Assembly (NCBI RefSeq): GCF_024220585.1
Contig: NZ_JAMXKF010000007.1
Coordinates: forward strand, 306,776 to 370,775
DNA from: Dyadobacter diqingensis
GTDB taxonomy: Bacteria; Bacteroidota; Bacteroidia; Cytophagales; Spirosomataceae
DNA length: 64,000 nucleotides
Direction of reading: 5' to 3'
Both the position numbers and the translations under genes were made by a program. The notes beneath the pieces are model-generated. The model was not told the origin of the DNA. It worked only from the letters and a program-made list of their open reading frames with translations, and did no database searches. This document shows positions 42,183-50,353 of the stretch, piece by piece; the first letter of the stretch is position 1, and the number at the start of each line of letters is the position of its first letter.

Positions 42183-42896
42183 ATGAAACGCAATATTCTT
42201 TTAATCGTTATCGCATTTTTTCTTCATACCAGCAGTCTTTTTGCACATGCGTTATGGATAGAAACCAATACAACGGGTAAGGCCGGACAGAAGCAAACCA
42301 TCAAAATAATTTATTCTGAGCCAAACGACAAGCCTGAAAAAATTGCGGACTGGTACTCGGACGTAAAGGAATTTACGCTGTGGCTTACAGGTCCCGATAA
42401 ACAAAAAGTAAAACTGGCAACAACGGCTGCCGATGATCATTTCACTTCGGAATTTACACCCGAAAAAGACGGCGTATATACGATCACAGTTAGCCACACA
42501 GCCAAAGAACTTGGTGGAAAAACAAAGTACCAGTTCAATGCAAGCGCGATCGTTGCGGTTGGAAAATCACTGGCAGGAAACGATCCGGCTTTAAATACCA
42601 ACGATATCAGTGTTTTCTCTGACGCCAGCAAAGCATACAAGGTTAATAAGCCTTTTCAGCTGACAGGTTTCTTCAAAGAAAAACCATCCGAAAAACTGCA
42701 TGTTGCTGTGCATTCGCCAAGCGGCTGGAATAAGGAAATCAGCACCAATGCGCAGGGTGTGGCTGAATTCACGCCAATCTGGGTTGGAAAATACAGTATT
42801 GAAGCTTCCAAAAGCGAAAAAGAAGAAGGTGAACACAATGGCAAAAATTACACTTCCGTATGGCGATGTGCGACACTTTTGGTTGACGTAAAATAA
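42183..42896 (+). CDS. DUF4198-type periplasmic protein
   Basis: 237 aa. Signal peptide (1-21) leaving a mature start HALWIETN, characteristic of DUF4198 proteins, which are periplasmic and often sit next to TonB-dependent metal or siderophore receptors. Two Ig-like halves are suggested: about 30-125 and 140-237 (KPFQLTGFFKEKPSEKLHVA). One His close to the mature N-terminus could bind metal. Its role in uptake is inferred from position between two siderophore-type receptors. Confidence 0.78.
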   Translation: MKRNILLIVIAFFLHTSSLFAHALWIETNTTGKAGQKQTIKIIYSEPNDKPEKIADWYSDVKEFTLWLTGPDKQKVKLATTAADDHFTSEFTPEKDGVYTITVSHTAKELGGKTKYQFNASAIVAVGKSLAGNDPALNTNDISVFSDASKAYKVNKPFQLTGFFKEKPSEKLHVAVHSPSGWNKEISTNAQGVAEFTPIWVGKYSIEASKSEKEEGEHNGKNYTSVWRCATLLVDVK

Positions 42897-42918
42897 TTCT
42901 CCCGGCACTTTCATCAAT

Positions 42919-42962
42919 AAAAAAGCGACACGGATTTTTAGCTAAAAACGTGTCGCTTTTTT
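42919..42962 (+). terminator. Perfect 14-bp stem terminator
   Basis: AAAAAAGCGACACG (42919-42932) pairs exactly with CGTGTCGCTTTTTT (42949-42962). It closes the receptor-DoxX-DUF4198 unit. Confidence 0.9.
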
Positions 42963-43035
42963 CCCAGACACGCTAAAATCCACTTAAAGAAGTCATTTCC
43001 CAGATACAGTTTTACTTTTTTCACCAATCAACATC

Positions 43036-45363
43036 ATGTTGCGCACCCTGATTTATTCACTCATGCTGTTTGCAATGAGCAAGACACTCTTTGCCCAGCA
43101 AAATATCAAAACAAGTCTGAAAGGTCAGATCCAGACCAGCGACGGCAAGGAAGCTCCTTTCGTTACTGTGGTCATCAAGGATACCAAATACGGAACCGTC
43201 ACCGATGCAAAAGGTGTATTTCAATTACGTAACATTCCTGCCGGAAACCATATTCTTCAGATCAGGATCGTAGGTTATCAGGCTCAGGATTTTCCATTTG
43301 AAGCCGCGGAAGGACAGAGTGTTGTACTTCCTGTGATTCGCATCAAGGAGGATGCGCATGCGCTCAATGAAGTTCTGATCAAAGGTAATATCAACAAATT
43401 TGACGCTAAGGAAACCGACTACGTGGCCCGTATGCCGCTGGCCAATCTGGAAAACCCTCAGGTTTACAGCGCCATTTCAAAAGAATTGCTGAGCGACCAG
43501 GTCGTTATCGACTACAAAGATGCCTTGCGCAATGTGGCGGGAATCGCCCCAAACAACAATCCTGCCGGAGGTACCGGTGGTACACTTCGTGGTTTCAACG
43601 TAACTACAACAGTACAAAACGGGATGGCGGTTCAGGTTTATCAGCAGGACATGATCAATCTCGAAAGAATTGAAGTGATCAAAGGCCCGTCCGGAACGTT
43701 GTTCGGGTCGAGTATCGTCGGTTTTGGCGGACTTATCAATCAGGTTACAAAAAAACCTTTTGAGCATTTCAAGGGTGAGGTTTCCTACACCGGCGGAAGT
43801 TATGAACTGAGCCGCTTTACCGTTGATATCAATACACCGATCAGCGGAGACAAAACGGTTTTACTTCGTGTAAATGCTGCGGCTCACAATGAAGGCACAT
43901 TCCAGAGTTTCGGCCACACCAGAATGTATACTTTTGCGCCGAGTCTTTCGTATAAGGTCGATGAAAAATTATCTTTTGTATTTGACGCCGCGCTGAACAC
44001 GACAAACCGCTCGACGGTCGCTTATTACCAGAACCTGAACAAAACGAGTTATCGAAATTTCGGGGACATTCCGATCGACTTTAAAACTTCTCTGGGCGGA
44101 GAAAATATTGACGCGCAGCTAACGTCTTCCAATTACTTTACACAGGCCAAATACAAGATCTCGAAAAACTGGACATCGCTTACGAACGTGGCACTTGGAA
44201 GTAACCGCATTGAACACAGCAACCAGATATACCCATCCTGGACGAGCGACACGACATTCAATAGGACGATATCCAATTATGGTCCCCGTATTTTCACATC
44301 CGTTAATATGCAGCAGAATTTTACCGGAGAGTTTAAGATCGGACCTTTTAAAAACCGGCTTTTGGCAGGTGTGGATTATTACACATTCCGCAGTCAGCTC
44401 CGTTACACCAATGTTGGGACTTATGATGTTGTGAATACCAGAAAGTCGATTTCTGCCATAAATCTTGAAAAAGTAAACGCACTCGTAGCCGCTGCCGCCA
44501 ACAGCAACAACGAAACAAAGCTGAGCACATACAGCGCATATTTTTCTGACGTGATCAATTTGACTGACAAGCTGATTGCCATGTTAAGTCTTCGCGTTGA
44601 CCGGTTTGTGAATAAACCCACGGTGACCAATGGCATTGTCGGGGCGAACGACTACAAACAGACCGCTTTTTCTCCGAAACTTGGGTTGGTTTACCAGCTG
44701 GTAAAAGACCAGGTTTCTGTTTTTGGTAATTACATGAACGGATTTCAGAACGTCGCTCCCGTTGTGCAGCCGGACGGTACCACTTCGGTATTTAAACCGA
44801 TGCAGGCAAATCAGTGGGAAACGGGTATCAAGGCTGAGGCATTTGGCGGCAAAATCAGTGGTACTTTGAGCTACTATAACATTGATATGAAAAATGCGAC
44901 TTACATTGAGCAGGGCCGCACGGTTCAATCCGGATCACAGGAAAGCAAAGGATTTGAAGTAGAACTGGTAGCCAACCCGGTTACAGGATTCAATCTGATC
45001 GCTGGTTATGCTAAAAATGATGCTAAAATCTCAAAATCAACGCCCGAACTCACCGGCAAAAAAGTCTCCACCAACCCGGGTGAGTATTTCAACCTGTGGG
45101 CGAGTTACAAATTCACAGGAAATTTCCTGAAAAATATCGGACTGGGCATCGGTGGAAATTATGTGGCCGACTCTTATTTTGATGTAGCCAACACCATCAC
45201 AATCCCCTCTTATACCACCGTCAACGCGTCCCTGTTTTTCGATCAGCCGAAATGGCGGTTTACGATCAAAGGAAATAACCTGGGCAATGAAAAATACTGG
45301 TCAAATTACGGAATAGTGCAGTCGATGAGACAAATTTCAGGAAACGTAATTTTTAAATTCTGA
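43036..45363 (+). CDS. Second TonB-dependent siderophore-type receptor
   Basis: 775 aa. Signal peptide (1-21, ending TLFAQ), carboxypeptidase-regulatory-like domain (about 27-112; GNHILQIRIVGYQAQDF), plug (about 130-240; DALRNVAGIAPNNNPAGGTG, LERIEVIKGPSGTLFGS) and barrel ending in Phe (NVIFKF). It shares architecture with the receptor at 39263 but is clearly divergent in sequence. It is separated from the preceding genes by a terminator, so it has its own promoter. Ligand unknown, iron chelate likely. Confidence 0.92.
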   Translation: MLRTLIYSLMLFAMSKTLFAQQNIKTSLKGQIQTSDGKEAPFVTVVIKDTKYGTVTDAKGVFQLRNIPAGNHILQIRIVGYQAQDFPFEAAEGQSVVLPVIRIKEDAHALNEVLIKGNINKFDAKETDYVARMPLANLENPQVYSAISKELLSDQVVIDYKDALRNVAGIAPNNNPAGGTGGTLRGFNVTTTVQNGMAVQVYQQDMINLERIEVIKGPSGTLFGSSIVGFGGLINQVTKKPFEHFKGEVSYTGGSYELSRFTVDINTPISGDKTVLLRVNAAAHNEGTFQSFGHTRMYTFAPSLSYKVDEKLSFVFDAALNTTNRSTVAYYQNLNKTSYRNFGDIPIDFKTSLGGENIDAQLTSSNYFTQAKYKISKNWTSLTNVALGSNRIEHSNQIYPSWTSDTTFNRTISNYGPRIFTSVNMQQNFTGEFKIGPFKNRLLAGVDYYTFRSQLRYTNVGTYDVVNTRKSISAINLEKVNALVAAAANSNNETKLSTYSAYFSDVINLTDKLIAMLSLRVDRFVNKPTVTNGIVGANDYKQTAFSPKLGLVYQLVKDQVSVFGNYMNGFQNVAPVVQPDGTTSVFKPMQANQWETGIKAEAFGGKISGTLSYYNIDMKNATYIEQGRTVQSGSQESKGFEVELVANPVTGFNLIAGYAKNDAKISKSTPELTGKKVSTNPGEYFNLWASYKFTGNFLKNIGLGIGGNYVADSYFDVANTITIPSYTTVNASLFFDQPKWRFTIKGNNLGNEKYWSNYGIVQSMRQISGNVIFKF

Positions 45364-45365
45364 GA

Positions 45366-45585
45366 AGGCGGTCAGCTGTCGGCCTGGCCTTAACATCTTG
45401 TTTGCCAATCATTACATTTACCACTATACCAGAAAAACCCGGGCCTGCGTTTCAGGTCCGGGTTTGTTATTATCTTTTCAAAGTTGTTATATCAAACAAA
45501 AAGAAGCTTCTCTGATCCAAATCATTGCGTCGCCATTCAACTGAGAGCGGTATGCCGACCGCTGACAACCGACAGCCGACAACCC
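45366..45585. repeat. Facing short CGGC-rich repeats around the receptor/kinase intergenic region
   Basis: GGCGGTCAGCTGTCGGC lies 3 bp after the receptor stop. GCCGACCGCTGACAACCG and GACAGCCGACAACC, in inverse orientation, lie just outside the kinase stop. Same design as at 35404-35652. Confidence 0.45.
45435..45465. terminator. Terminator between the second receptor and the convergent sugar kinase
   Basis: AAACCCGGGCCTG (45435-45447) pairs with CAGGTCCGGGTTT (45453-45465) with one G-U pair and a 5-nt loop. Confidence 0.8.
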
Positions 45586-45590
45586 AAAAA

Positions 45591-47054
45591 TTATTTCCCC
45601 GCGTTGATCAACACTCCCTCCGATGATATACAAAACTGTTCATAAACATCACGGTATTGCTTATGCACCGCTTTATCAGGCTCAAAAATCGTACTCACAG
45701 GGGTAAAGAAATCCAGGTCGGATAACTCTTTCACCCGTCCAAGCGCTTTTAATCCCATCATCGCTGCACCGACAGTTCCGGTATCAACAGTATCATTTAA
45801 AGCAACCGGCGTTCCGAAAACATCGGCCAGCATCTGCACCCAGAACGGGCTATGCGCAAACCCTCCGTTGGCATAAATGGTTTTAACCTTTTGTGTTTCC
45901 AGTAAAATTTTCCCGATGCTGTAAATATTCAGATGAATACCTTCCATGACGGCTCTCGCAAAATGCGGCTTGGTATGCTGAATATCGAGTCCAAGGAAGC
46001 CACCTCTCACAGCAGAGCTCCACAGAGGTGCTCTTTCTCCCAGCAGGTACGGGAAAAATAAAAGTCCGTCCGATCCGGGGTTAACCTGAGCGGCCGCATC
46101 AAAAATTTCATTATAGTCGCTGTCTGAGAAAAAAGTATTTTTCAGCCATTCAAACACCACGGCGCCGTTGTTTGAAGGCCCTCCCACCACGTAGGTATCG
46201 TCGTCGAGAATATAACAGAAAGTGCGCATCGTTTCATCCAGATACGGCACATCAGAACAAATTCTGGCAGCGCCACTGGTTCCGATGGTAATGGCCATCG
46301 TTCCCTTGCGTATGGCTCCACTACCCAGATTTGCCAGACAGCCGTCACTGGCTCCCATGACCAATGGTGTTCCTTCGGGCAATTGAAATTCATTTTCCGC
46401 AGGTAATTTTTCGATATGGTAGGCCGATACTGCTTTCGATAACCGGCTCTCATCCAGGCCAATTTTTTCAAGCGTCCAGGTATCCCATTTTTTACTCTTG
46501 ATATTAAAAAGGCCCGTTGCCGAAGCAATGGAATAATCGACCACAAATTGCCCGGTAAGCTTGAAAATAATGTATTCCTTAATGCCGATAAACTTGTCGG
46601 TTTTATCAAAAATACGCTTTTCATTTTTCCGAAGCCAGACCAGTTTGCAGGCTGGCGTCATCGCGTGAACCGGTGTGCCGTTATGCCGATACATTTTTTT
46701 TCCGTCAGCAGAAGGGCGTAATTTCTTGGCAATCTCAGCACTTCGGTTATCTGCCCAGATGATCAGATTGGTCAGATTCTTGCCATTTTTATCAATACAC
46801 AAAATGCTGTGCATGGCGGAACTGAAACTGATTCCGATCGGCTCACCCTGCGGCTTACAGATCTCACAGACTTTCCGGATCGAGTTACAAACCGCCTTGA
46901 AAATATCATCCGGATTCTGTTCACTCCACTCGGGTTGTGGATGAAGCATCTCATATCCTTCACTGTGGGAAGCCAGTATCCCGGCAGAATCAGAGTCAAA
47001 AGCAGTAGTTTTAACGTTTGTAGTACCTATATCACAACCGATTATAAAAGACAT
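45591..47054 (-). CDS. FGGY-family carbohydrate kinase, probable gluconokinase
   Basis: 487 aa. Two ribonuclease-H-like ATPase domains: N-terminal phosphate-1 motif IIGCDIGTTNVKTTAFD, substrate region EWSEQNPDDIFKAV, then GASDGCLANLGSGAI, ITIGTSGAAR (phosphate-2) and YANGGFAHSPFWVQMLADVF (adenosine region). The overall pattern resembles GntK-type FGGY gluconokinases, though xylulokinase or another polyol kinase is possible. It phosphorylates a sugar acid or polyol in the cytoplasm; gluconate would be the product of the PQQ dehydrogenase at 36749 after lactone hydrolysis. Confidence 0.85.
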   Translation of the reverse strand: MSFIIGCDIGTTNVKTTAFDSDSAGILASHSEGYEMLHPQPEWSEQNPDDIFKAVCNSIRKVCEICKPQGEPIGISFSSAMHSILCIDKNGKNLTNLIIWADNRSAEIAKKLRPSADGKKMYRHNGTPVHAMTPACKLVWLRKNEKRIFDKTDKFIGIKEYIIFKLTGQFVVDYSIASATGLFNIKSKKWDTWTLEKIGLDESRLSKAVSAYHIEKLPAENEFQLPEGTPLVMGASDGCLANLGSGAIRKGTMAITIGTSGAARICSDVPYLDETMRTFCYILDDDTYVVGGPSNNGAVVFEWLKNTFFSDSDYNEIFDAAAQVNPGSDGLLFFPYLLGERAPLWSSAVRGGFLGLDIQHTKPHFARAVMEGIHLNIYSIGKILLETQKVKTIYANGGFAHSPFWVQMLADVFGTPVALNDTVDTGTVGAAMMGLKALGRVKELSDLDFFTPVSTIFEPDKAVHKQYRDVYEQFCISSEGVLINAGK

Positions 47055-47295
47055 TTCGAAGGGGCCTGGATTGAATTTTATTACCTGACAAATGTATTAT
47101 ATTCTGGTCTTACACACTATAAATTATTTCGAAGTTGTGCCGGACTTTATCGCTCATTTTCCATTCGCCTATCCAAATTTTGCTGTTGGTTGTTAAATTG
47201 AGGATCAAACAAAATTTCGGCAGGCAGCTCCTAATTAACTAATTTTTATTATTTTCGCATCAGTAAAACAATACTATTCAAATTTTTATTGAACC

Positions 47296-47487
47296 ATGAC
47301 TGACGACGTACACGTACATAGCAAACCAGAAGGTGCTTCTCTTGGCGCTTCTATCGCGATATTCTTATTATTAGTAATTATCCTTGCGGTATTTGGGGAT
47401 CTTTTCGTATTCACCCTTGGATTAATCGGTCTTGTGGTAACATTCGCTGCGTTTTACAAAGACAAATCAGCAGACGACCATCATTGA
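47296..47487 (+). CDS. 63-aa two-helix membrane protein, conserved-looking, unknown
   Basis: Polar N-terminus with His (MTDDVHVHSKPEGASLG), two closely spaced hydrophobic helices (about residues 17-33 and 36-52) and a charged His-rich tail (KDKSADDHH). The size and His-flanked design suggest a small auxiliary subunit of a membrane complex, but no family was recognised. Monocistronic. Confidence 0.65.
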   Translation: MTDDVHVHSKPEGASLGASIAIFLLLVIILAVFGDLFVFTLGLIGLVVTFAAFYKDKSADDHH

Positions 47488-47530
47488 TACTTCTTCATTT
47501 CAGTTTAATCTGAAATGAAAACTCATAACA

Positions 47531-48763
47531 TTATCGAACGGCCAATTCCGGAAGTGCTTTCAAAACCTTCCATTCGAGTTGGCCGTTTGTTTTGTTTATC
47601 ACCCATTCTTCTTCAAAAACCTGCGTATCTTCAAGGTCGCGGTACTCCGCAATCAGACTGTTTCCATTGAGCCTTAACATAGCAAATCCGTTATAACCAA
47701 GTTGGTAACCAGCCAATTCCAGTCGAATGCGCCGGTCATAAAAATCAATCTTTTCAAGATCCTCTTTACTTTCAGGCATTTTCAGTTCCACCGGCAATCC
47801 GCCATGTCCGAGGCAACGTCCAAATACCAATGGGCCTTTACCATTTGTTGCAGCCTTATAAATAACCAGGCGATGATCGTGTCCCCAAAGCCAGATAACC
47901 GGCCGGTCAGCCACGCCCAATAACTCCTGCAACTGCTCTCCGGGCCTGGTATATTCTTCTCTAAAAGCAGAGATGTAGGGATGATGGCTGAGAAAAACGA
48001 TACCTCTTTTATCGTCGGGATCACCGATTTTAACAACATCACGTAACCACGCCACCTGCTCTTTTCGCAAATTACAATCCGGCGGAGAAATGATTTCGAG
48101 CAAAGGACGGCTGACTGAGGTATATCCTGTATCAATGCCAATAATTCTCCAGTGTTCGTTTTCCAGACAGAAAAAGCCGGCCTGCTGCGTTTTACGTTCT
48201 TCGCCAGTTTTTGCATACATCGCAGGCAGTAAATGCTGAAAAAATGCGTTCCCGTTGGAATACATTTCATGGTTGCCCGACAAAGCCAAACTCCCCGATT
48301 CGCCATAATACCAGGAAGAATACGGAGCCGTAAAATTTTCTTCAATCTCTTTGGGTGTGCCTACAAAGTAGATATCACCCATATGTATGGTGTAATCGGG
48401 TGCGTAACGCGCGGTCAAATGCGCCACAGCATCTGACTCGGCCGTGTCACTGGCCCAGTCGGAAAGCAAAGCTACCGTTATGTCAGTACGGCTTGGAACG
48501 GACGATTGCAAAGGATAAATACCGCTGTCACCGTTTCGGGGATATGCCTGGTAGGGATGCCTCGGTCCAAAACGGCTACGAAGATAATGCCAGGCAAAAC
48601 CGATAAGATTTCTCTTAAAAAATTCTGAAATGACACGCGATACGGATGACTTATCCTGAACATATTTCTCAAAAAGTTCCTGCTGGGTTTTGGCGTGATT
48701 TTCGGCCTCGCTGTGGCCCAGCGTTAAATATTTCTTTGCACGCTCTCCGTCTGATTCCTTCAT
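47531..48763 (-). CDS. Calcineurin-like metallophosphoesterase
   Basis: 410 aa, no signal peptide. The dinuclear metal motifs are in order: LLSDWASDT, IHMGDIYFVG (GDxY variant), LSGNHEMYS (GNHE), FLSHHPYIS and WLWGHDHRL (GHxH). An N-terminal helical part (about 1-75) and a C-terminal beta extension are extra to the core. Substrate unknown. Members of this shape are cytoplasmic phosphodiesterases or phosphatases. Confidence 0.9.
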   Translation of the reverse strand: MKESDGERAKKYLTLGHSEAENHAKTQQELFEKYVQDKSSVSRVISEFFKRNLIGFAWHYLRSRFGPRHPYQAYPRNGDSGIYPLQSSVPSRTDITVALLSDWASDTAESDAVAHLTARYAPDYTIHMGDIYFVGTPKEIEENFTAPYSSWYYGESGSLALSGNHEMYSNGNAFFQHLLPAMYAKTGEERKTQQAGFFCLENEHWRIIGIDTGYTSVSRPLLEIISPPDCNLRKEQVAWLRDVVKIGDPDDKRGIVFLSHHPYISAFREEYTRPGEQLQELLGVADRPVIWLWGHDHRLVIYKAATNGKGPLVFGRCLGHGGLPVELKMPESKEDLEKIDFYDRRIRLELAGYQLGYNGFAMLRLNGNSLIAEYRDLEDTQVFEEEWVINKTNGQLEWKVLKALPELAVR

Positions 48764-48923
48764 CTATGTTAATAATTTATAGCAGCCACACTCTATGTAA
48801 CTGTCTATCACTAGTTTAATACTTAAAATAATAGTACACGATCAATAAATAACAGAAAATATTCTTGATTTCGGCTCAGGTATGATGTAAATTCCAGACA
48901 ATTATCAATCAAAAAACAGCCCA

Positions 48924-49439
48924 ATGAAAAAATTACTACTTTCTGCTATGATGTTGTTGACAACACAGGCACTGTTTGCCCAGGTTACGACTGCCAAGAT
49001 GGTCACCGAATGGGAAAGAGCAAAAAATTACACCAAAGCTTATCTGGACGCCATGCCGGACGATGGTTATGCTTTTAAGCCTACGCCGGAAATTCGCTCA
49101 TTTGCACAACAAATGGGACACCTTGCCGATGCTAACTATGCATTTGCAGCCGCCGCTACGGGCAAGCCCAGCCCTTTCGAAGGTTCAGTTGAAAAAATGG
49201 CTGATCAGTCAAAAGCAGCTGTTAGCAAAGCCACACTTGAAAGCTACGACTTTATCATCAATTCTTTAAAAGGTCTGAGCGATTCGGATTTACCAAAAGA
49301 TATCAAAGTATTTGGCATGCAGTCGAAAACCGGTGTTGCATTCGAAAAAGCTTTTGAACACCAGACACATCACCGCGGACAAACTACTGTGTACATTCGT
49401 ATGAAAGGGGTAAAACCTCCACAGGAAATGCTGTTCTGA
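48924..49439 (+). CDS. Exported DinB-like four-helix protein
   Basis: 171 aa. A clear signal peptide (1-20, ending ALFAQ) precedes a DinB/YfiT-type helical bundle. The metal-binding histidine triad is visible: His66 in QQMGHLADANY, His146 and His150 in FEHQTHHRGQ. DinB enzymes are mostly cytoplasmic metal-dependent thiol transferases or hydrolases, so export is notable. Followed by a 21-bp perfect terminator. Confidence 0.88.
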   Translation: MKKLLLSAMMLLTTQALFAQVTTAKMVTEWERAKNYTKAYLDAMPDDGYAFKPTPEIRSFAQQMGHLADANYAFAAAATGKPSPFEGSVEKMADQSKAAVSKATLESYDFIINSLKGLSDSDLPKDIKVFGMQSKTGVAFEKAFEHQTHHRGQTTVYIRMKGVKPPQEMLF

Positions 49440-49456
49440 TCAAACGGTTTTTGTTA

Positions 49457-49505
49457 AAATACACAACTCCATCATGTGATACATGATGGAGTTGTGTATT
49501 TTTGG
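49457..49505 (+). terminator. Very long perfect stem terminator (21 bp, 3-nt loop)
   Basis: The arm at 49457-49477 (starting AAATACACAACTCC) is exactly complementary to 49481-49501 (ending GAGTTGTGTATTT), with loop GAT and a TTTTT tract. It lies between dinB-like and pgeF genes. Confidence 0.9.
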
Positions 49506-49539
49506 GCTTTGAATTTCAAGTTTAACAAACAAAGTCTGC

Positions 49540-50313
49540 GTGAAGGATCAGTCTAGTTCGAATAACAAACCATTATACCGCATCCCTGATTTATTTGCCG
49601 GTTTAACGAATCTCGTTTCAGGAGAAAGTACCCGCCACGGTGGCGTTAGCTCTGAACCCTACAGTTCCCTGAATCTCGGCGGCTCCACATTGGATAATCC
49701 TGAAAACGTTGCTGAAAATAACAGACGTTTTTTTGCAGCGCTTGATATTGACCTTTCACAGGTCGCCAAATCCCATCAAGTGCATGGATGCGAAATTCTG
49801 GTTGTGACGGAACCCGGCCGGTTTGAAGGCTACGACGCGCTGATCACCAACATACCCGATATTCAGCTGGCGGTAACCGTTGCCGACTGCACCCCAATTT
49901 TAATTTTTGACCCTGTAAAAAAAGCGGTTGCCGCAATTCATGCAGGCTGGCGCGGAACAGTAGCGCATATTGTACAAAAAACGGTAAAATTGCTTGGTGA
50001 AACATATGGATCAGATCCATCAGATTGCCACGCTTTCGTAGGAACCTGTATTGACGAATGCTCTTTTGAAGTGGGTGAAGAAGTCGCAGAGAATTTTCAG
50101 TCAGTTTACAAACGCTGGGACGAACAAAAAAACAAGTTTTTCGTTGATTTGAAAGCTGCCAATCGTGACCAACTTATTGAAGCCGGTGTTAATCCGGACT
50201 ATATTGAAGTTTCGCCGTATTCAACCGTTATCCACAACGGAGACTATTTTTCTTACAGAAAAGAAAAAGGACTGACAGGCCGGTTGCTCGCAACCATTGG
50301 AATAAAAGGATGA
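49540..50313 (+). CDS. pgeF: Peptidoglycan editing factor / polyphenol-oxidase-family protein
   Basis: 257 aa from a GTG start at 49540. Motifs of the YfiH/PgeF (DUF152) family: GVSSEPYSSLNLGG, QVHGCEI with a zinc-ligand His, VADCTPILIF with the ligand Cys, AAIHAGWRGTVAHIV with the second His, and SYRKEKGLTGRL at the end. PgeF hydrolyses misincorporated L-Ser in muropeptide precursors and has reported laccase or purine nucleosidase activities in homologs. Cytoplasmic. Convergent with the lamin-tail gene, sharing a terminator. Confidence 0.92.
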   Translation: MKDQSSSNNKPLYRIPDLFAGLTNLVSGESTRHGGVSSEPYSSLNLGGSTLDNPENVAENNRRFFAALDIDLSQVAKSHQVHGCEILVVTEPGRFEGYDALITNIPDIQLAVTVADCTPILIFDPVKKAVAAIHAGWRGTVAHIVQKTVKLLGETYGSDPSDCHAFVGTCIDECSFEVGEEVAENFQSVYKRWDEQKNKFFVDLKAANRDQLIEAGVNPDYIEVSPYSTVIHNGDYFSYRKEKGLTGRLLATIGIKG

Positions 50314-50319
50314 TCTGAT

Positions 50320-50353
50320 AAGGTTGTGGTCATTTTTTGACGGCCACAACCTT
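50320..50353. terminator. Shared terminator overlapping the lamin-tail gene's stop codon
   Basis: AAGGTTGTGG (50320-50329) pairs with CCACAACCTT (50344-50353). The right arm is coding sequence for the last residues of the minus-strand lamin-tail gene (stop at 50330). Confidence 0.75.
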
